A DNA stretch of 64,000 nt from Prevotellaceae bacterium (GTDB lineage: Bacteria; Bacteroidota; Bacteroidia; Bacteroidales; UBA932). The stretch lies in assembly GCA_031258195.1 (NCBI GenBank), contig JAIRNF010000020.1:82610-146609 (forward strand), read 5' to 3'. Of this stretch, positions 52,428 through 62,001 are shown one piece after another (positions within the stretch are counted from its first letter, which is position 1; the number at the start of each line of letters is the position of its first letter). The notes beneath the pieces were generated by a model that saw only the letters and a program-made list of their open reading frames with translations, was not told the origin of the DNA and searched no databases. The position numbers and the translations under genes were made by a program.

Positions 52428-55061
52428 ATGAAGCAACTATCACTGTGGACTCTTTTGTGTTTCCCGTTTGTCGCATCTTCACAGACAACGATAAGAGGTA
52501 TATTGCAAAGCTCTAACGACGAACCGATATCAGGTGCAAGTATTACTATTACCGATACTTGTACTGATAATATTATCGCCTATTCCTTTTCTGATAAAGA
52601 TGGCAAATATGAAGTTGTTTTTAGAAGTGGCGAAAAAGCCGTTTGCATTAGTATACAATCGATGTCATATAGTAAAATTGTTAAGTCAATAGAGAATAAA
52701 AGTCGAACTCAAAACTTTAAGCTTCAAGATGAACATATAGAATTAAGAGAAGTTGTAGTAAAACCGCCGCCAATTACTCGTAGAGGAGACACAATTAATT
52801 ACCATGTGAATTCCTTTGTTAAGGAGCCGGATCGTAGTATTGCCGATGTTCTTAAAAGAATGCCCGGGTTAGATGTATTATCAGACGGAAAGGTTATTTA
52901 TCAAGGTAAACCGATAAATAAATACTACATTGAAGGGTTAGATTTGCTAGGCGGTAAATATAATCTTGTAAATCAGAACCTACCTCACGCTGATGTGTTA
53001 CAGGTTCAAATAATAGAAAACCATCAACCCTTAAATATTTTAGATAGCTTAGTCTTTTCAGATAAGGCTGCTTTAAATATTAACCTTAAGAATAAGCATA
53101 CCTTTACCGGACAAGTAGAGCTAGGAGCCGGATTTTCACCGTTGCTTTGGGATGTAAACGCCACCCCTATGTTATTTACAAAGCAACAACAAATGCTTAT
53201 ATCGTATCAGTCTAACAATATTGGAAAGAATGTTGCTTCACAATTTAAAACATTATCTATAGAAGATTTGCTTGAGCAATTTGAAAGCGGATCGGAGAAG
53301 CGAGATTTGCTCAGCATTCAAAAGCTTTCACTGCCCAACTTCCCAGATAAAAGATGGTTAGATAACAATATCCACCTATTAGCAGCAAATTACCTACATA
53401 ACCTAAAAAAAGACTACGAATTACGCTTGAATGTTTTGTACTTAAACGATTATCAGCAACAAAGCGGATTCGCTAACACTTTATTTATTACCCCATTTGA
53501 TTCTATCCCCTTGTTTGAAGAGACCTATAATCAATTTTACCATAACTCATTGGAAGCTAATTTAATCTTACAAAAGAATACCAAACATAATTACCTAAAA
53601 AATACTTTGCAATTTCAAGGTTCATGGGATAGCCAAAGAGGGATTATAACGACAAATAGCAAGCTATTAGTGCAAAATTTAAGTAATTATTACTTCGAAA
53701 CATCCAATAGGTTAAAAACAATTTTTTCATTAGGAAAGCACCTTGTGACTTTAAATTCGTACGTAAGCCTTAATAAGACACCTCAGACCTTAAAAGTCAA
53801 TCCCGGTCAATTTAACGATATGCTAAACAATGGAAACACCTACGATGAAGTTATTCAAAAAGTTAGCTTAAGGACTTTTTACGCCAATAACTCTCTAGGA
53901 TTTACATCCGGCTGGAAAAGCTATACTTTTTCTCCTCAAATAGGCGTTCAGTTCGAAAATCAAAACCTATATAGCTATTTACAAACCAACGAAAATCAAA
54001 ATCTGCCAAGTGAATTTCATAATGACTTAGATTGGATGCGAAGTAGATTCTATTTTCGACTACAAACTCAGTATAAGAAGAAAAAATGGCGGATAGAATT
54101 AAATACACCGCTAAACATGCTTTTTTTTAGCATAAAAGATATTCCGCTTCAAGAATCTCAAAAAATAAATAAACCGACTTTCGAGCCAAAACTTTCATTG
54201 ATTTATGACGCCAACACCTACTGGCAATTCAACATTTCAGCCAATATTAACAACCAATTTGGCACAATCGATCAGTTTCATTACGCATATATATTACTTA
54301 GCTACAGAAATATACAGCGTATAAAAGCACCGCTTCCAAAAACATATAACCAAAGCTTAACCGGAGGGATTTCTTATAGAAACCCCATTAAGTCAATTTT
54401 TGGTAGCGTTATTTATACTTATGTAAACAGTCAGCACAACATACTTTATAATAGTCAGATTCTTGATAATGGGGAGGTTGAGCTTGAAGCTATAAAGCAA
54501 GATAATAATAGAAAAAGCCATAGCTTATCTGGTAGAATAAGTAAATATTTCAGAGATATAAATACTAATATGGCACTTAGCACCAGCTATGGCATGAATG
54601 ATTTTCAGCTAATATTAAATACAAATGCTACTTCTGTAAAAAATCAAAGCTGGAACATCAATGGTAGTGTCGATGCTGATTTTACAAGTTGGTTTAATGC
54701 AGAGTATAACGCCGCTTGGGTATTTTCAAACAATAAAGTAAACCGCCAGCAGAATAAAACTATAATCCGCCAAATCCATAAGTTAGGCTTTAATTTTTTT
54801 CTAAATGAACACCAATATATAGGATTAAAGACTGAATTTATCCGAAGTAACTTGTTTGCGAAAAATTCGGAAACTTTTTTTACCGATCTAACATATCGTT
54901 ATACGTGGAAAAAGAAAAACATTGATGTTGAAATACAATGGGATAATATTTTCAATACTAAAAATTATCAAGCAACAAGCGTGAATGACTACACCTACAT
55001 AGAAACGATATTTCGGTTAAGACCCTCTCGGCTTCTGCTGAAAATACGCTTTTCGCTATAG
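52428..55061 (+). CDS. Outer-membrane barrel protein with carboxypeptidase-like regulatory domain
   Basis: An 877-residue protein with signal peptide (ending VASSQ). Residues 20-100 form a carboxypeptidase-regulatory-like beta domain (IRGILQSSNDEPISGASITITDT). Next comes a plug-like segment with the subfamily motifs SIADVLKRMPGLDVLSDGKV and YQGKPINKYYIEGLDLLGGKYN. The remainder is a beta barrel rich in aromatic strands, ending in KIRFSL. It resembles TonB-dependent receptors but lacks an obvious TonB box. This subfamily is often next to GLPGLI genes; here the partner at 47962 lies 3.6 kb upstream, split off by the restriction operon. Confidence 0.87.
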   Translation: MKQLSLWTLLCFPFVASSQTTIRGILQSSNDEPISGASITITDTCTDNIIAYSFSDKDGKYEVVFRSGEKAVCISIQSMSYSKIVKSIENKSRTQNFKLQDEHIELREVVVKPPPITRRGDTINYHVNSFVKEPDRSIADVLKRMPGLDVLSDGKVIYQGKPINKYYIEGLDLLGGKYNLVNQNLPHADVLQVQIIENHQPLNILDSLVFSDKAALNINLKNKHTFTGQVELGAGFSPLLWDVNATPMLFTKQQQMLISYQSNNIGKNVASQFKTLSIEDLLEQFESGSEKRDLLSIQKLSLPNFPDKRWLDNNIHLLAANYLHNLKKDYELRLNVLYLNDYQQQSGFANTLFITPFDSIPLFEETYNQFYHNSLEANLILQKNTKHNYLKNTLQFQGSWDSQRGIITTNSKLLVQNLSNYYFETSNRLKTIFSLGKHLVTLNSYVSLNKTPQTLKVNPGQFNDMLNNGNTYDEVIQKVSLRTFYANNSLGFTSGWKSYTFSPQIGVQFENQNLYSYLQTNENQNLPSEFHNDLDWMRSRFYFRLQTQYKKKKWRIELNTPLNMLFFSIKDIPLQESQKINKPTFEPKLSLIYDANTYWQFNISANINNQFGTIDQFHYAYILLSYRNIQRIKAPLPKTYNQSLTGGISYRNPIKSIFGSVIYTYVNSQHNILYNSQILDNGEVELEAIKQDNNRKSHSLSGRISKYFRDINTNMALSTSYGMNDFQLILNTNATSVKNQSWNINGSVDADFTSWFNAEYNAAWVFSNNKVNRQQNKTIIRQIHKLGFNFFLNEHQYIGLKTEFIRSNLFAKNSETFFTDLTYRYTWKKKNIDVEIQWDNIFNTKNYQATSVNDYTYIETIFRLRPSRLLLKIRFSL

Positions 55062-55145
55062 CGTTTCTTAGGTGTTAAGCATTAAAAGCATAGGCACATA
55101 GCATATACAAATTTCTACGCGCCTTGCTGGTAAAATATTCAAACT

Positions 55146-57509
55146 TCACTCAACAATAAATTCGTCGAGCATAATTACGGCTGGCTTACCCGCATTGCTG
55201 TAAGGTTTTGCATTCGGGTCGTCGGGAAATGGATATCCTGCGTTTTTCAGCGTAACTTTTAGGTAGCGGGCGTTAACGTTACCTGTTTCGGTTGTATGCA
55301 GAACGTTTCTTCTGTTTCGGGGTTCCGGATTAGCGATCGCTTCCTCTATCGGATCGGAATAGGTTTCGCCATTTTCGGAAAAGGAAATAGCAATGCCGGT
55401 TGGCGCCACAACACGGTATAACGGTTGGTTTATCATACATGCCGTTATGCGCGAAATGGGCTGGTTTTCTTTTAGATCAATAACAAACGACTGGTCTGTA
55501 CCGTCTGATCTGGTTGTTTTTATAGGGCGGGGATACCAGCCGGGGTTATCGTAAATCGAGGCTCTTAAGCCATCTACAAGTATCGAGCCGTCGGTACTGT
55601 CTGCCATAATTATATGCGCTCCTAGCGCTTCGTGGGCAACGTATTCACGCTCAAAAATACGCCCAAGCAGCTTGCCGTTTTCAAACAATCCGGCTTTTAG
55701 GGCAACCCGTCCCTTAATTTCTATAGGTGCGGCATAAGCAGTAGATTTATAGGTAGGCTCCGTACCGTCGAGTGTATAGCGTAAGCCTGCCGGGTCGTAC
55801 ATGCTTTCTAGGCTTACGAACAGCTTATTGTTTTCTTTGTCGTATTCGGGAAGAGCCAGCACGTCGAACATGGTTCTAGAGTGGTTAATACCTAAAATAT
55901 CCAGACGTTTAAGATGTTGAGCCAAGCGGCTGGCAAAGTCGTAGTAATCTTTACGGAAATTTTCCGTCCAGCCTGTTTCCGCAAGCGCAATAAATCTGGG
56001 GAATGCCTTGCTTTGTAAATTCTCGAAAGTTGGGCAATACTCGTTCCACATGTTACCCTGTACGCCTAAAATGTATTTCTGCTTTTCCTTGTCTAGCTCC
56101 TGAGGTATAGGATTAAACGAGTAGGTGTTTTTAAGCGTATTGAAGCCACCGAACGATAGTGGCTCTAGATACTGGTCGTACTGGTTATAGTCTAAGTAGC
56201 AGTATGCCGTTGGAGTCATTATGGCGTAGTGGTTTTGCTCGGCAGCAGCAATACCGCCTTTTGTTCCTCTCCACGACATGATTGTTGCGTTAGGCGCGAT
56301 ACCTCCGTCCAAAATTTCGTCCCAACCGATAATTTGGCGACCTTTTGAGTTGATAAATTTCTCCATGCGAGTAATAAAATAGTTCTGAAGTCCGTGCTCA
56401 TCTTTCAGCTTCTCTTTCTTTATTAACGCTTGGCAATGCGGACATTGTTTCCATCTGTCCTTTGGGGCTTCGTCTCCGCCAACATGAATATATTTGCCGG
56501 GAAATATTTCAACAATTTCGGTAATAACGTCTTCCAGCATCGCAAAAGTTTCTTCCTTAGGGCAGAAGATATCTTTAAAAACGCCCCATTTTGTTTCTAC
56601 CTCAATAGGTCCTCCCGTACAAGAATATTCGGGATAAGCGGCTAATGCCGCCGAAGCGTGCCCGGGCATTTCAATTTCTGGTATCACGGTAATAAAATGC
56701 TCTGCGGCATAGGCAACAACCTCTTTTGCCTCTTCTTGGGTAAAGTAACCGCCGTATTCTTTTCCGTCATATACCTGAGGGTATTCGTCGTAGTAGCTGC
56801 CAATAAGCGTTTCCTTTCGCTTAGAGCCCACTTCTGTCAGCTTAGGATGGCTTTTTATTTCAATGCGCCAGCCTTGGTCGTCGGTTAAGTGCCAGTGAAA
56901 GATGTTCATCTTATGCATGGCAATCAAATCAATATACTGCTTAACCTCTTCGATGGTGAAAAAGTGGCGGCATACATCAAGGTGCATTCCTCTATAAACA
57001 AACTGTGGCCAATCTTTAATTTCTACGCAAGGTATTTCCCACAAGGCTTTTTCCTGCTTAGAGCTTACAATTTCGGCAGGTAATAGCTGGTAAAGCGTTT
57101 GAACGGCATAAAAGGCACCCTGGGCTGTTGTTGCTTCAACTAAAATTCTGTCGGGAACCACGGTAAGAGTATAGCCTTCGGCTCCGAGTTCATCCTCATT
57201 GTCAGAGATTTTAAAAAGAATAGAGTTTTCGGGCTGCGATCCTGCAGGATCACCTATTGCTTCTAGCTTCATGCCCGACACCGTTTCCAGCCGTTTTATA
57301 AACATTTCAACAACATGCTCAAACTCTTTATCGTCCAGCGGGTAGCCGATTTGCGTTTTATTGTTGAGCTTAAATACACCTTCGGCGGGAGTTAGCTGCT
57401 GAGGAAGGGGGATAATGTTATAGCGGTTTTTTGTAGAGTCGGAGCCCGACGAACAGGCTGTAGCTACCAGCATTAGTAGAAAAACGGGTAAGGTTTTAAG
57501 CATTTTCAT
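55146..57509 (-). CDS. Beta-N-acetylhexosaminidase, GH20
   Basis: The start at 57509 (MKMLKTLPVFLLMLVATACSSG) gives a lipoprotein of 787 residues; an upstream ATG adds a non-signal tail. Residues about 30-150 are the GH20b domain, then the GH20 barrel: MHKMNIFHWHLTDDQGWRIEIK, the catalytic pair in HVGGDEAPKDRW, GWDEILDGG and MSWRGTKGG. The C-terminal 250 residues hold a chitobiase-like C-terminal domain (DGTEPTYKSTAY) and an F5/8-type discoidin domain (WYPRPIKTTRSDGTDQSFVIDL). It removes terminal GlcNAc or GalNAc from glycans at the cell surface or in the periplasm. Confidence 0.95.
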   Translation of the reverse strand: MKMLKTLPVFLLMLVATACSSGSDSTKNRYNIIPLPQQLTPAEGVFKLNNKTQIGYPLDDKEFEHVVEMFIKRLETVSGMKLEAIGDPAGSQPENSILFKISDNEDELGAEGYTLTVVPDRILVEATTAQGAFYAVQTLYQLLPAEIVSSKQEKALWEIPCVEIKDWPQFVYRGMHLDVCRHFFTIEEVKQYIDLIAMHKMNIFHWHLTDDQGWRIEIKSHPKLTEVGSKRKETLIGSYYDEYPQVYDGKEYGGYFTQEEAKEVVAYAAEHFITVIPEIEMPGHASAALAAYPEYSCTGGPIEVETKWGVFKDIFCPKEETFAMLEDVITEIVEIFPGKYIHVGGDEAPKDRWKQCPHCQALIKKEKLKDEHGLQNYFITRMEKFINSKGRQIIGWDEILDGGIAPNATIMSWRGTKGGIAAAEQNHYAIMTPTAYCYLDYNQYDQYLEPLSFGGFNTLKNTYSFNPIPQELDKEKQKYILGVQGNMWNEYCPTFENLQSKAFPRFIALAETGWTENFRKDYYDFASRLAQHLKRLDILGINHSRTMFDVLALPEYDKENNKLFVSLESMYDPAGLRYTLDGTEPTYKSTAYAAPIEIKGRVALKAGLFENGKLLGRIFEREYVAHEALGAHIIMADSTDGSILVDGLRASIYDNPGWYPRPIKTTRSDGTDQSFVIDLKENQPISRITACMINQPLYRVVAPTGIAISFSENGETYSDPIEEAIANPEPRNRRNVLHTTETGNVNARYLKVTLKNAGYPFPDDPNAKPYSNAGKPAVIMLDEFIVE

Positions 57510-57631
57510 AGTTCGAATGTTTAAGGTATGTACAAACTTAATAAATTCTCGAAATAGGTAGGTTATCGATAGCATCAAAATAGTGAATGATGAACAAATA
57601 GCTTACTTTTGTTAGTTGTGATACATGCCTC

Positions 57632-57760
57632 CGTCATGTTGAGCTGAGGGAGAAAGTTGCTGAAAAGAATTGAGTTACGCGATATAAGAATTATTTCCTT
57701 AATTCTTGTCGCTTGCTTTGTGCTGTTAATGGTAGATGTCTCATTTCGTTCGCTATGACG
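57632..57760. repeat. Degenerate palindromic repeat, copy I
   Basis: The left arm CGTCATGTTGAGCTGAGGG starts at 57632; the right arm AGATGTCTCATTTCGTTCG ends with GCTATGACG at 57760. The arms have diverged and pair poorly, with about 75 bases between. Confidence 0.55.
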
Positions 57761-57784
57761 AATAATGTTAATAAGTTTAATTAA

Positions 57785-58339
57785 ATGGAGAAAAGTAGAG
57801 ATTACCAAAAATACCACCCGTCGGAAGTGTTTAAATTTTGTCCGTATTGCGGGGCTGCCGGGTTTAGCTGGGATGGTGTAAAGGCATTTAGCTGCGCTAC
57901 ATGCGAGTATAGGTATTATATCAACGAGGCAGCGGCTGTTGTGGCGCTTATTGAGAATGAGAAGCGGGAGTTGCTGTTTACGGTTCGTAAGCGCGATCCG
58001 TTTAAAGGGATGCTCGATTTGCCCGGAGGCTTTGTAGATATTGGCGAAACGGCAGAAGATGCCGTAAGGCGGGAAATTAAAGAGGAGCTGGACCTTACTA
58101 TTGACGGGCTGACTTTTTTCGGAACATTCCCCAATCGGTATGTTTTTGGCGGAATCGTTTATTTTACGCTGGATGTTGCGTTCCGCGCCAAGATAAAAGA
58201 TTTCTCATCCATTAAAGCCTCCGACGATGTAGAGAGCTACCAATTTATTTCGCAAGAAGAGATTCGGCTGGGTGCCATAGGGTTAGATTCTATAAAAGAG
58301 ATTGTTAAGCAGTATAAGCAAAAATACGGCTCGATATAA
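57785..58339 (+). CDS. NUDIX hydrolase with N-terminal zinc ribbon
   Basis: A 184-residue protein. Four cysteines in FCPYCGAAGF and FSCATCEYRYY make a zinc ribbon as in NADH pyrophosphatase-like proteins. The Nudix box is complete: GGFVDIGETAEDAVRREIKE followed by EL, with the REIKEE core for metal binding. It hydrolyses a nucleoside diphosphate linked to another group; the exact substrate is not visible. It stands alone between the hexosaminidase gene (divergent) and the prenyl synthase gene. Confidence 0.92.
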   Translation: MEKSRDYQKYHPSEVFKFCPYCGAAGFSWDGVKAFSCATCEYRYYINEAAAVVALIENEKRELLFTVRKRDPFKGMLDLPGGFVDIGETAEDAVRREIKEELDLTIDGLTFFGTFPNRYVFGGIVYFTLDVAFRAKIKDFSSIKASDDVESYQFISQEEIRLGAIGLDSIKEIVKQYKQKYGSI

Positions 58340-58453
58340 TAGTTATATAATCAACAATATAGCGTATTATATTTCGCGAAAATATGTGATTGTGCAAGAA
58401 GTTATTTATTCAACAAAAAAGTGGCTATATTTGTACGCAAATAAAAAATAGAA

Positions 58454-59431
58454 ATGTATTCAGATCACGAACTACGTCAGCTTGTAAATCAATCAATAAC
58501 AGAACTTGAGCCGGGTAAAGAGCCGGAAGGGCTGTACGATCCTATATCGTATAGCCTTTCTGTGGGGGGTAAAAGGGTTAGACCGGTGCTTTGCCTGCTT
58601 AGCTACCAGCTATATAACGAGAGGATGGACCCGTCGGTTCTTATGCCTGCATTAGGGCTCGAAGTGTTTCACGGCTTCACGCTTCTGCATGATGATATTA
58701 TCGACAAGGCGGATATTCGCAGGGGGCAGCCTACCGTTCATAAAAAATGGGGTACCAATGCGGCTATCCTGTCGGGCGATGCGATGTGTATAGAAGCTTA
58801 CCGATTGGTATCGCAATGCAATGCTACGTATATACCTAAAATACTGGGTGTTTTTAATAAAACAGCCGCCCAGGTTTGCGAAGGGCAACAGCTGGATATA
58901 AACTTCGAAAGTTCTCCTGTTATTACAGAAGAAGAGTATCTGAATATGATAGAGTTAAAGACCGCCGTTTTGCTAGCCGCCAGTGCTAAAATAGGAGGGC
59001 TGGCTGCCGGAGCATCGTCTGGCGATTGCGATTGGCTTTACCGCTTCGGTTTACCGCTGGGTTTGGCATTTCAGATTCAGGATGATATTCTTGATACGTT
59101 TGGCGATCCCAAAATTTTTGGTAAGGCAATAGGCGGAGATATCGCGACAAATAAGAAAACGTACCTTTTAATTACCGCCCTAAAGCTTGCGCAAGGCGAC
59201 GACCTTAAGTCGATAAACGCAATTCTGAAGGATAAAGAAATGGATAAGGACGAGCGCTATGCTAAAATGCGTGCGCTATACGATAAGTTGAACGTAAAGC
59301 AACATGCCGATAAAAAGGTAAACGAATTGCTGGCAGAGGCGATTAAAAATCTCAACAACGTTACTGGAAATAAAAACCGTAAGGATGAGGTAATTGCGTT
59401 TGCCGAAAACTTGGTCGATCGTAAGATGTAG
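58454..59431 (+). CDS. Polyprenyl diphosphate synthase
   Basis: A 325-residue trans-prenyltransferase. The first aspartate-rich motif is LLHDDIIDKADIRRG near residue 80 and the second FQIQDDILDTFGD near 215. GGKRVRPVL at residue 38 is the conserved substrate-binding start. Two residues before the first motif (GFTLLH) are phenylalanine and threonine, a setting seen in short-chain enzymes (farnesyl or geranylgeranyl), but chain length needs an assay. A TATATTTG -7 box is at 58426-58433, 20 bases before the start. Confidence 0.94.
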   Translation: MYSDHELRQLVNQSITELEPGKEPEGLYDPISYSLSVGGKRVRPVLCLLSYQLYNERMDPSVLMPALGLEVFHGFTLLHDDIIDKADIRRGQPTVHKKWGTNAAILSGDAMCIEAYRLVSQCNATYIPKILGVFNKTAAQVCEGQQLDINFESSPVITEEEYLNMIELKTAVLLAASAKIGGLAAGASSGDCDWLYRFGLPLGLAFQIQDDILDTFGDPKIFGKAIGGDIATNKKTYLLITALKLAQGDDLKSINAILKDKEMDKDERYAKMRALYDKLNVKQHADKKVNELLAEAIKNLNNVTGNKNRKDEVIAFAENLVDRKM

Positions 59432-59474
59432 CCATCTATTCAAAATAAAATATCAACCATAAATAGCTAAGAAG

Positions 59475-60074
59475 ATGTTTACCGAACTGTGCAATAATAT
59501 TTTCAACCAGAGCATCAACGACTACCATAAGACGGATAACGTTGATACCCCAATTCAAAACCCATACGAGCAAAGCATAGAGTACTATCTATATCTGAAA
59601 AACTGGATAGATACCGTTCAATGGCATTTTGAGGATATTATTCGCGATCCTAATATCGACCCGGTTGAAGCGGTAAAGTTTAAAAGAAGAATTGATAAGT
59701 CTAACCAAGACCGTACCGATTTGGTAGAACTTATCGACAGCTATTTTCTCGATAAATACAAAGATGTTAAGCCTCTTGCTGACGCAACTATCAATACCGA
59801 AAGTCCGGCTTGGGCGATAGACCGCCTATCGATTCTGGCGCTTAAGATTTACCACATGCGCCAGGAGGCTGTTCGCCCCGACGCATCTGCCGAACATAAA
59901 GCAGCTTGCGAGAAAAAGCTGAATGTTCTGCTGGAGCAACAGAAAGACCTTTCTACAGCAATAGAACGGCTGCTAAACGATATTGAAGCGGGCAGAAAAT
60001 ACATGAAAGTGTACAAGCAAATGAAGATGTACAACGACCCTGCGCTTAACCCCGTTTTGTACGAAAAGAAATAG
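59475..60074 (+). CDS. DUF4254 family protein
   Basis: A 199-residue, mostly helical soluble protein with no signal peptide. The start MFTELCNNIFNQSINDYHKTDN and the block AVKFKRRIDKSNQDRTDLVELIDSYFL are typical of DUF4254. The family is almost always next to a heptosyltransferase-like GT9 gene, as here (75 bases downstream), which suggests a role with that enzyme in lipopolysaccharide core assembly. Function is otherwise unknown. Confidence 0.88.
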   Translation: MFTELCNNIFNQSINDYHKTDNVDTPIQNPYEQSIEYYLYLKNWIDTVQWHFEDIIRDPNIDPVEAVKFKRRIDKSNQDRTDLVELIDSYFLDKYKDVKPLADATINTESPAWAIDRLSILALKIYHMRQEAVRPDASAEHKAACEKKLNVLLEQQKDLSTAIERLLNDIEAGRKYMKVYKQMKMYNDPALNPVLYEKK

Positions 60075-60148
60075 CTTGTAGCTATAAAGATAAGAGGATA
60101 CTTTTAGGTCTTTATTCTTTTGTCTTATAGTCTTTACTCTAAAAAACG

Positions 60149-61201
60149 ATGGTTACAGTAAAAGACAAACGGAAGAAAATTCTGGTTATTCGCTTCTCTG
60201 CCATGGGCGATGTTGCTATGACAGTCCCTGTGGTATTTTCGTTAGCCAAGCAGTACCCCGAAGTAGAGTTTACTATACTTTCGCGTAAGTTTTTTGAACC
60301 ATTTTATGCCCCGAATCCACAGATTCGGTTCATTGGAATAGATTTTAAATCCGAAGAGTATAAGGGCTTTCTTGGGATATTCCGGCTTTTTAAAAGGCTT
60401 CGCGCGGAAAAATTCGATATGGTTGCCGATTTGCATCATGTGCTTCGTACCATAATTCTTTCTTGGCTGTTTAAGCTATCCGGAACTCCTGTAAGACATC
60501 TCAATAAAGGACGTAAAGCCCGTAAGCGGCTTACCCGCAAGCATCATAAAAAGTTACGTCTGCAACCCAGCGTTACTCAGCGATATGCAAAAGTTTTTGC
60601 CCGTTTGGGATATCCCGTCCATTTTGATTTTAAGAGTATCTTCGACTGGTATAAGCTTAAACCCGACGAAAAAGGTTCTGTTACAGGAATAAAAGATGTT
60701 AAATGGCTGGGTGTTGCGCCATTCGCAAAGCATAAAGGCAAAATTTATCCCGTTGATAAAATGGAAGAAGTTGTTGCCTATTTTGCTGAGCGACCCGATG
60801 TAAAGGTTTTTCTTTTTGGGGCAGGTAAAGAAGAGAAAGCCATTCTGGAGCGCTGGGAGGCAAAATACATCGATGCTATATCCATGGTGGGCAAGTTGGA
60901 TTTAAGCGGAGAGCTTGATGTTATTAACCGCCTGGATGTAATGCTGGCAATGGATTCGGCAAATATGCATTTGGCTTCTATTGTAGATACACCTGTTGTT
61001 TCTGTATGGGGGGCAACACACCCTATTGCCGGTTTTTACGGCTGGCATCAATCGTCCGAAAACGCAATTCAGATAACCGATTTACCTTGCCGCCCCTGCT
61101 CAATATACGGTAATAAAGATTGTTATCGAGGCGATTACGCATGCTTTGCAGGTATTACCTCTCAAATGATTATCGATAAGCTTAGACAATTCTTAGAGTA
61201 A
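60149..61201 (+). CDS. Glycosyltransferase family 9 (heptosyltransferase-like)
   Basis: A 350-residue GT-B enzyme. The N-terminal start ILVIRFSAMGDVAMTVPVVFSLAKQYP and the C-terminal nucleotide-binding block MLAMDSANMHLASIVDTPVVSVWGATHP are the two signatures of GT9 enzymes such as WaaC and WaaF. ITDLPCRPCSIYGNKDCYRGDYAC near the end holds the cysteine cluster common to family members. It probably adds a sugar to the LPS inner core. It works with DUF4254 upstream; kdsB (Kdo activation) is 2 kb downstream. Confidence 0.92.
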   Translation: MVTVKDKRKKILVIRFSAMGDVAMTVPVVFSLAKQYPEVEFTILSRKFFEPFYAPNPQIRFIGIDFKSEEYKGFLGIFRLFKRLRAEKFDMVADLHHVLRTIILSWLFKLSGTPVRHLNKGRKARKRLTRKHHKKLRLQPSVTQRYAKVFARLGYPVHFDFKSIFDWYKLKPDEKGSVTGIKDVKWLGVAPFAKHKGKIYPVDKMEEVVAYFAERPDVKVFLFGAGKEEKAILERWEAKYIDAISMVGKLDLSGELDVINRLDVMLAMDSANMHLASIVDTPVVSVWGATHPIAGFYGWHQSSENAIQITDLPCRPCSIYGNKDCYRGDYACFAGITSQMIIDKLRQFLE

Positions 61202-61244
61202 GCGTTAGGTGTTAGGTGGAAATCGCTCACTTCTTATACCTCGT

Positions 61245-61345
61245 GTCATTTCGAGCGAAGCGAGAAATCTTCTGAATAGTGGCAGTACGCTGAATATGGA
61301 GATTTAGCTTCGCTGAACTTCGATTCTCGCTTCGCTCGAAATGAC
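61245..61345. repeat. Intergenic palindromic repeat, copy J (GCGAAGCG type)
   Basis: Outer 22-base arms (61245-61266 and 61324-61345) are near-perfect complements carrying AGCGAAGCGAGAA. The inside holds a second partial arm (GAGATTTAGCTTCGCTGAAC), as if one arm had been duplicated. Confidence 0.88.
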
Positions 61346-61483
61346 GGGTGAAGATATTTAAAGCTGTAAGCTTTAGATTTTTTACATTCCTTAACGTAAC
61401 GATTAGTTGTTAAACAGGTAATTATGTTACTTTAGCAGTTGAAAATTACACTGGCATAATAATACACCTAAGCTAATGCAATA

Positions 61484-61981
61484 ATGAAAAAATACACTCT
61501 TCCATATTTCGGAGATATAGAGCCGAACGAAGGCGATGATTTTTTCGAAACAGACACTATAGTTAAAGAAAACGATCTTAATTTATCAATTGATTTTGAA
61601 GGAGAATATCCAACAAAAGAATCGTTAGATTCTGTAAAGCAGTTTTTGTCGCAGCTACCCGTTTGTCTTGAAAAGGCAAGATATTATATCGATCAAGAAT
61701 TTAGCAAAGTGCCAAGTTTTGTCAAAGACTATATCTCGTTTTTTAAAGAAACTATGGAAGAGAATGGCGATATTGAAGCTTATGTTGATGAGAACGATTC
61801 AAGTAAATCAATAGAAGAACGGCTGCTTAACCGTTTCTATTTGTTAAGAATTAGCATCTGTCCAAACGGAGACACATTTGCAATACTCGACTATACTATT
61901 GACGATGAATATACCGACGATCTGCTAGTGGTTTATTTAACCGACAAAGGAGAGCCATACGGTATGACTATTGAAAGTTAA
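61484..61981 (+). CDS. DUF2004-like protein
   Basis: A 165-residue acidic protein. The start KKYTLPYFGDIEPNEGDDFFETD and the strand NLSIDFEGEYPTKESL resemble DUF2004, a family sometimes seen as immunity-like proteins. It has no signal peptide. The C-terminal DGDT-like SICPNGDTFAILDYTIDDEYTDDLLVVYL is the most conserved part. No toxin gene is next to it. It is 20 bases upstream of the WG-repeat gene, so both may be co-transcribed. Confidence 0.65.
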   Translation: MKKYTLPYFGDIEPNEGDDFFETDTIVKENDLNLSIDFEGEYPTKESLDSVKQFLSQLPVCLEKARYYIDQEFSKVPSFVKDYISFFKETMEENGDIEAYVDENDSSKSIEERLLNRFYLLRISICPNGDTFAILDYTIDDEYTDDLLVVYLTDKGEPYGMTIES

Positions 61982-62001
61982 ATATTTAAAAACCAAAATA
62001 A

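Noticed and set aside
61484..61981. Toxin-immunity pair including the DUF2004-like protein
   Set aside because: No toxin-like gene is adjacent; the next gene encodes a WG-repeat secreted protein.
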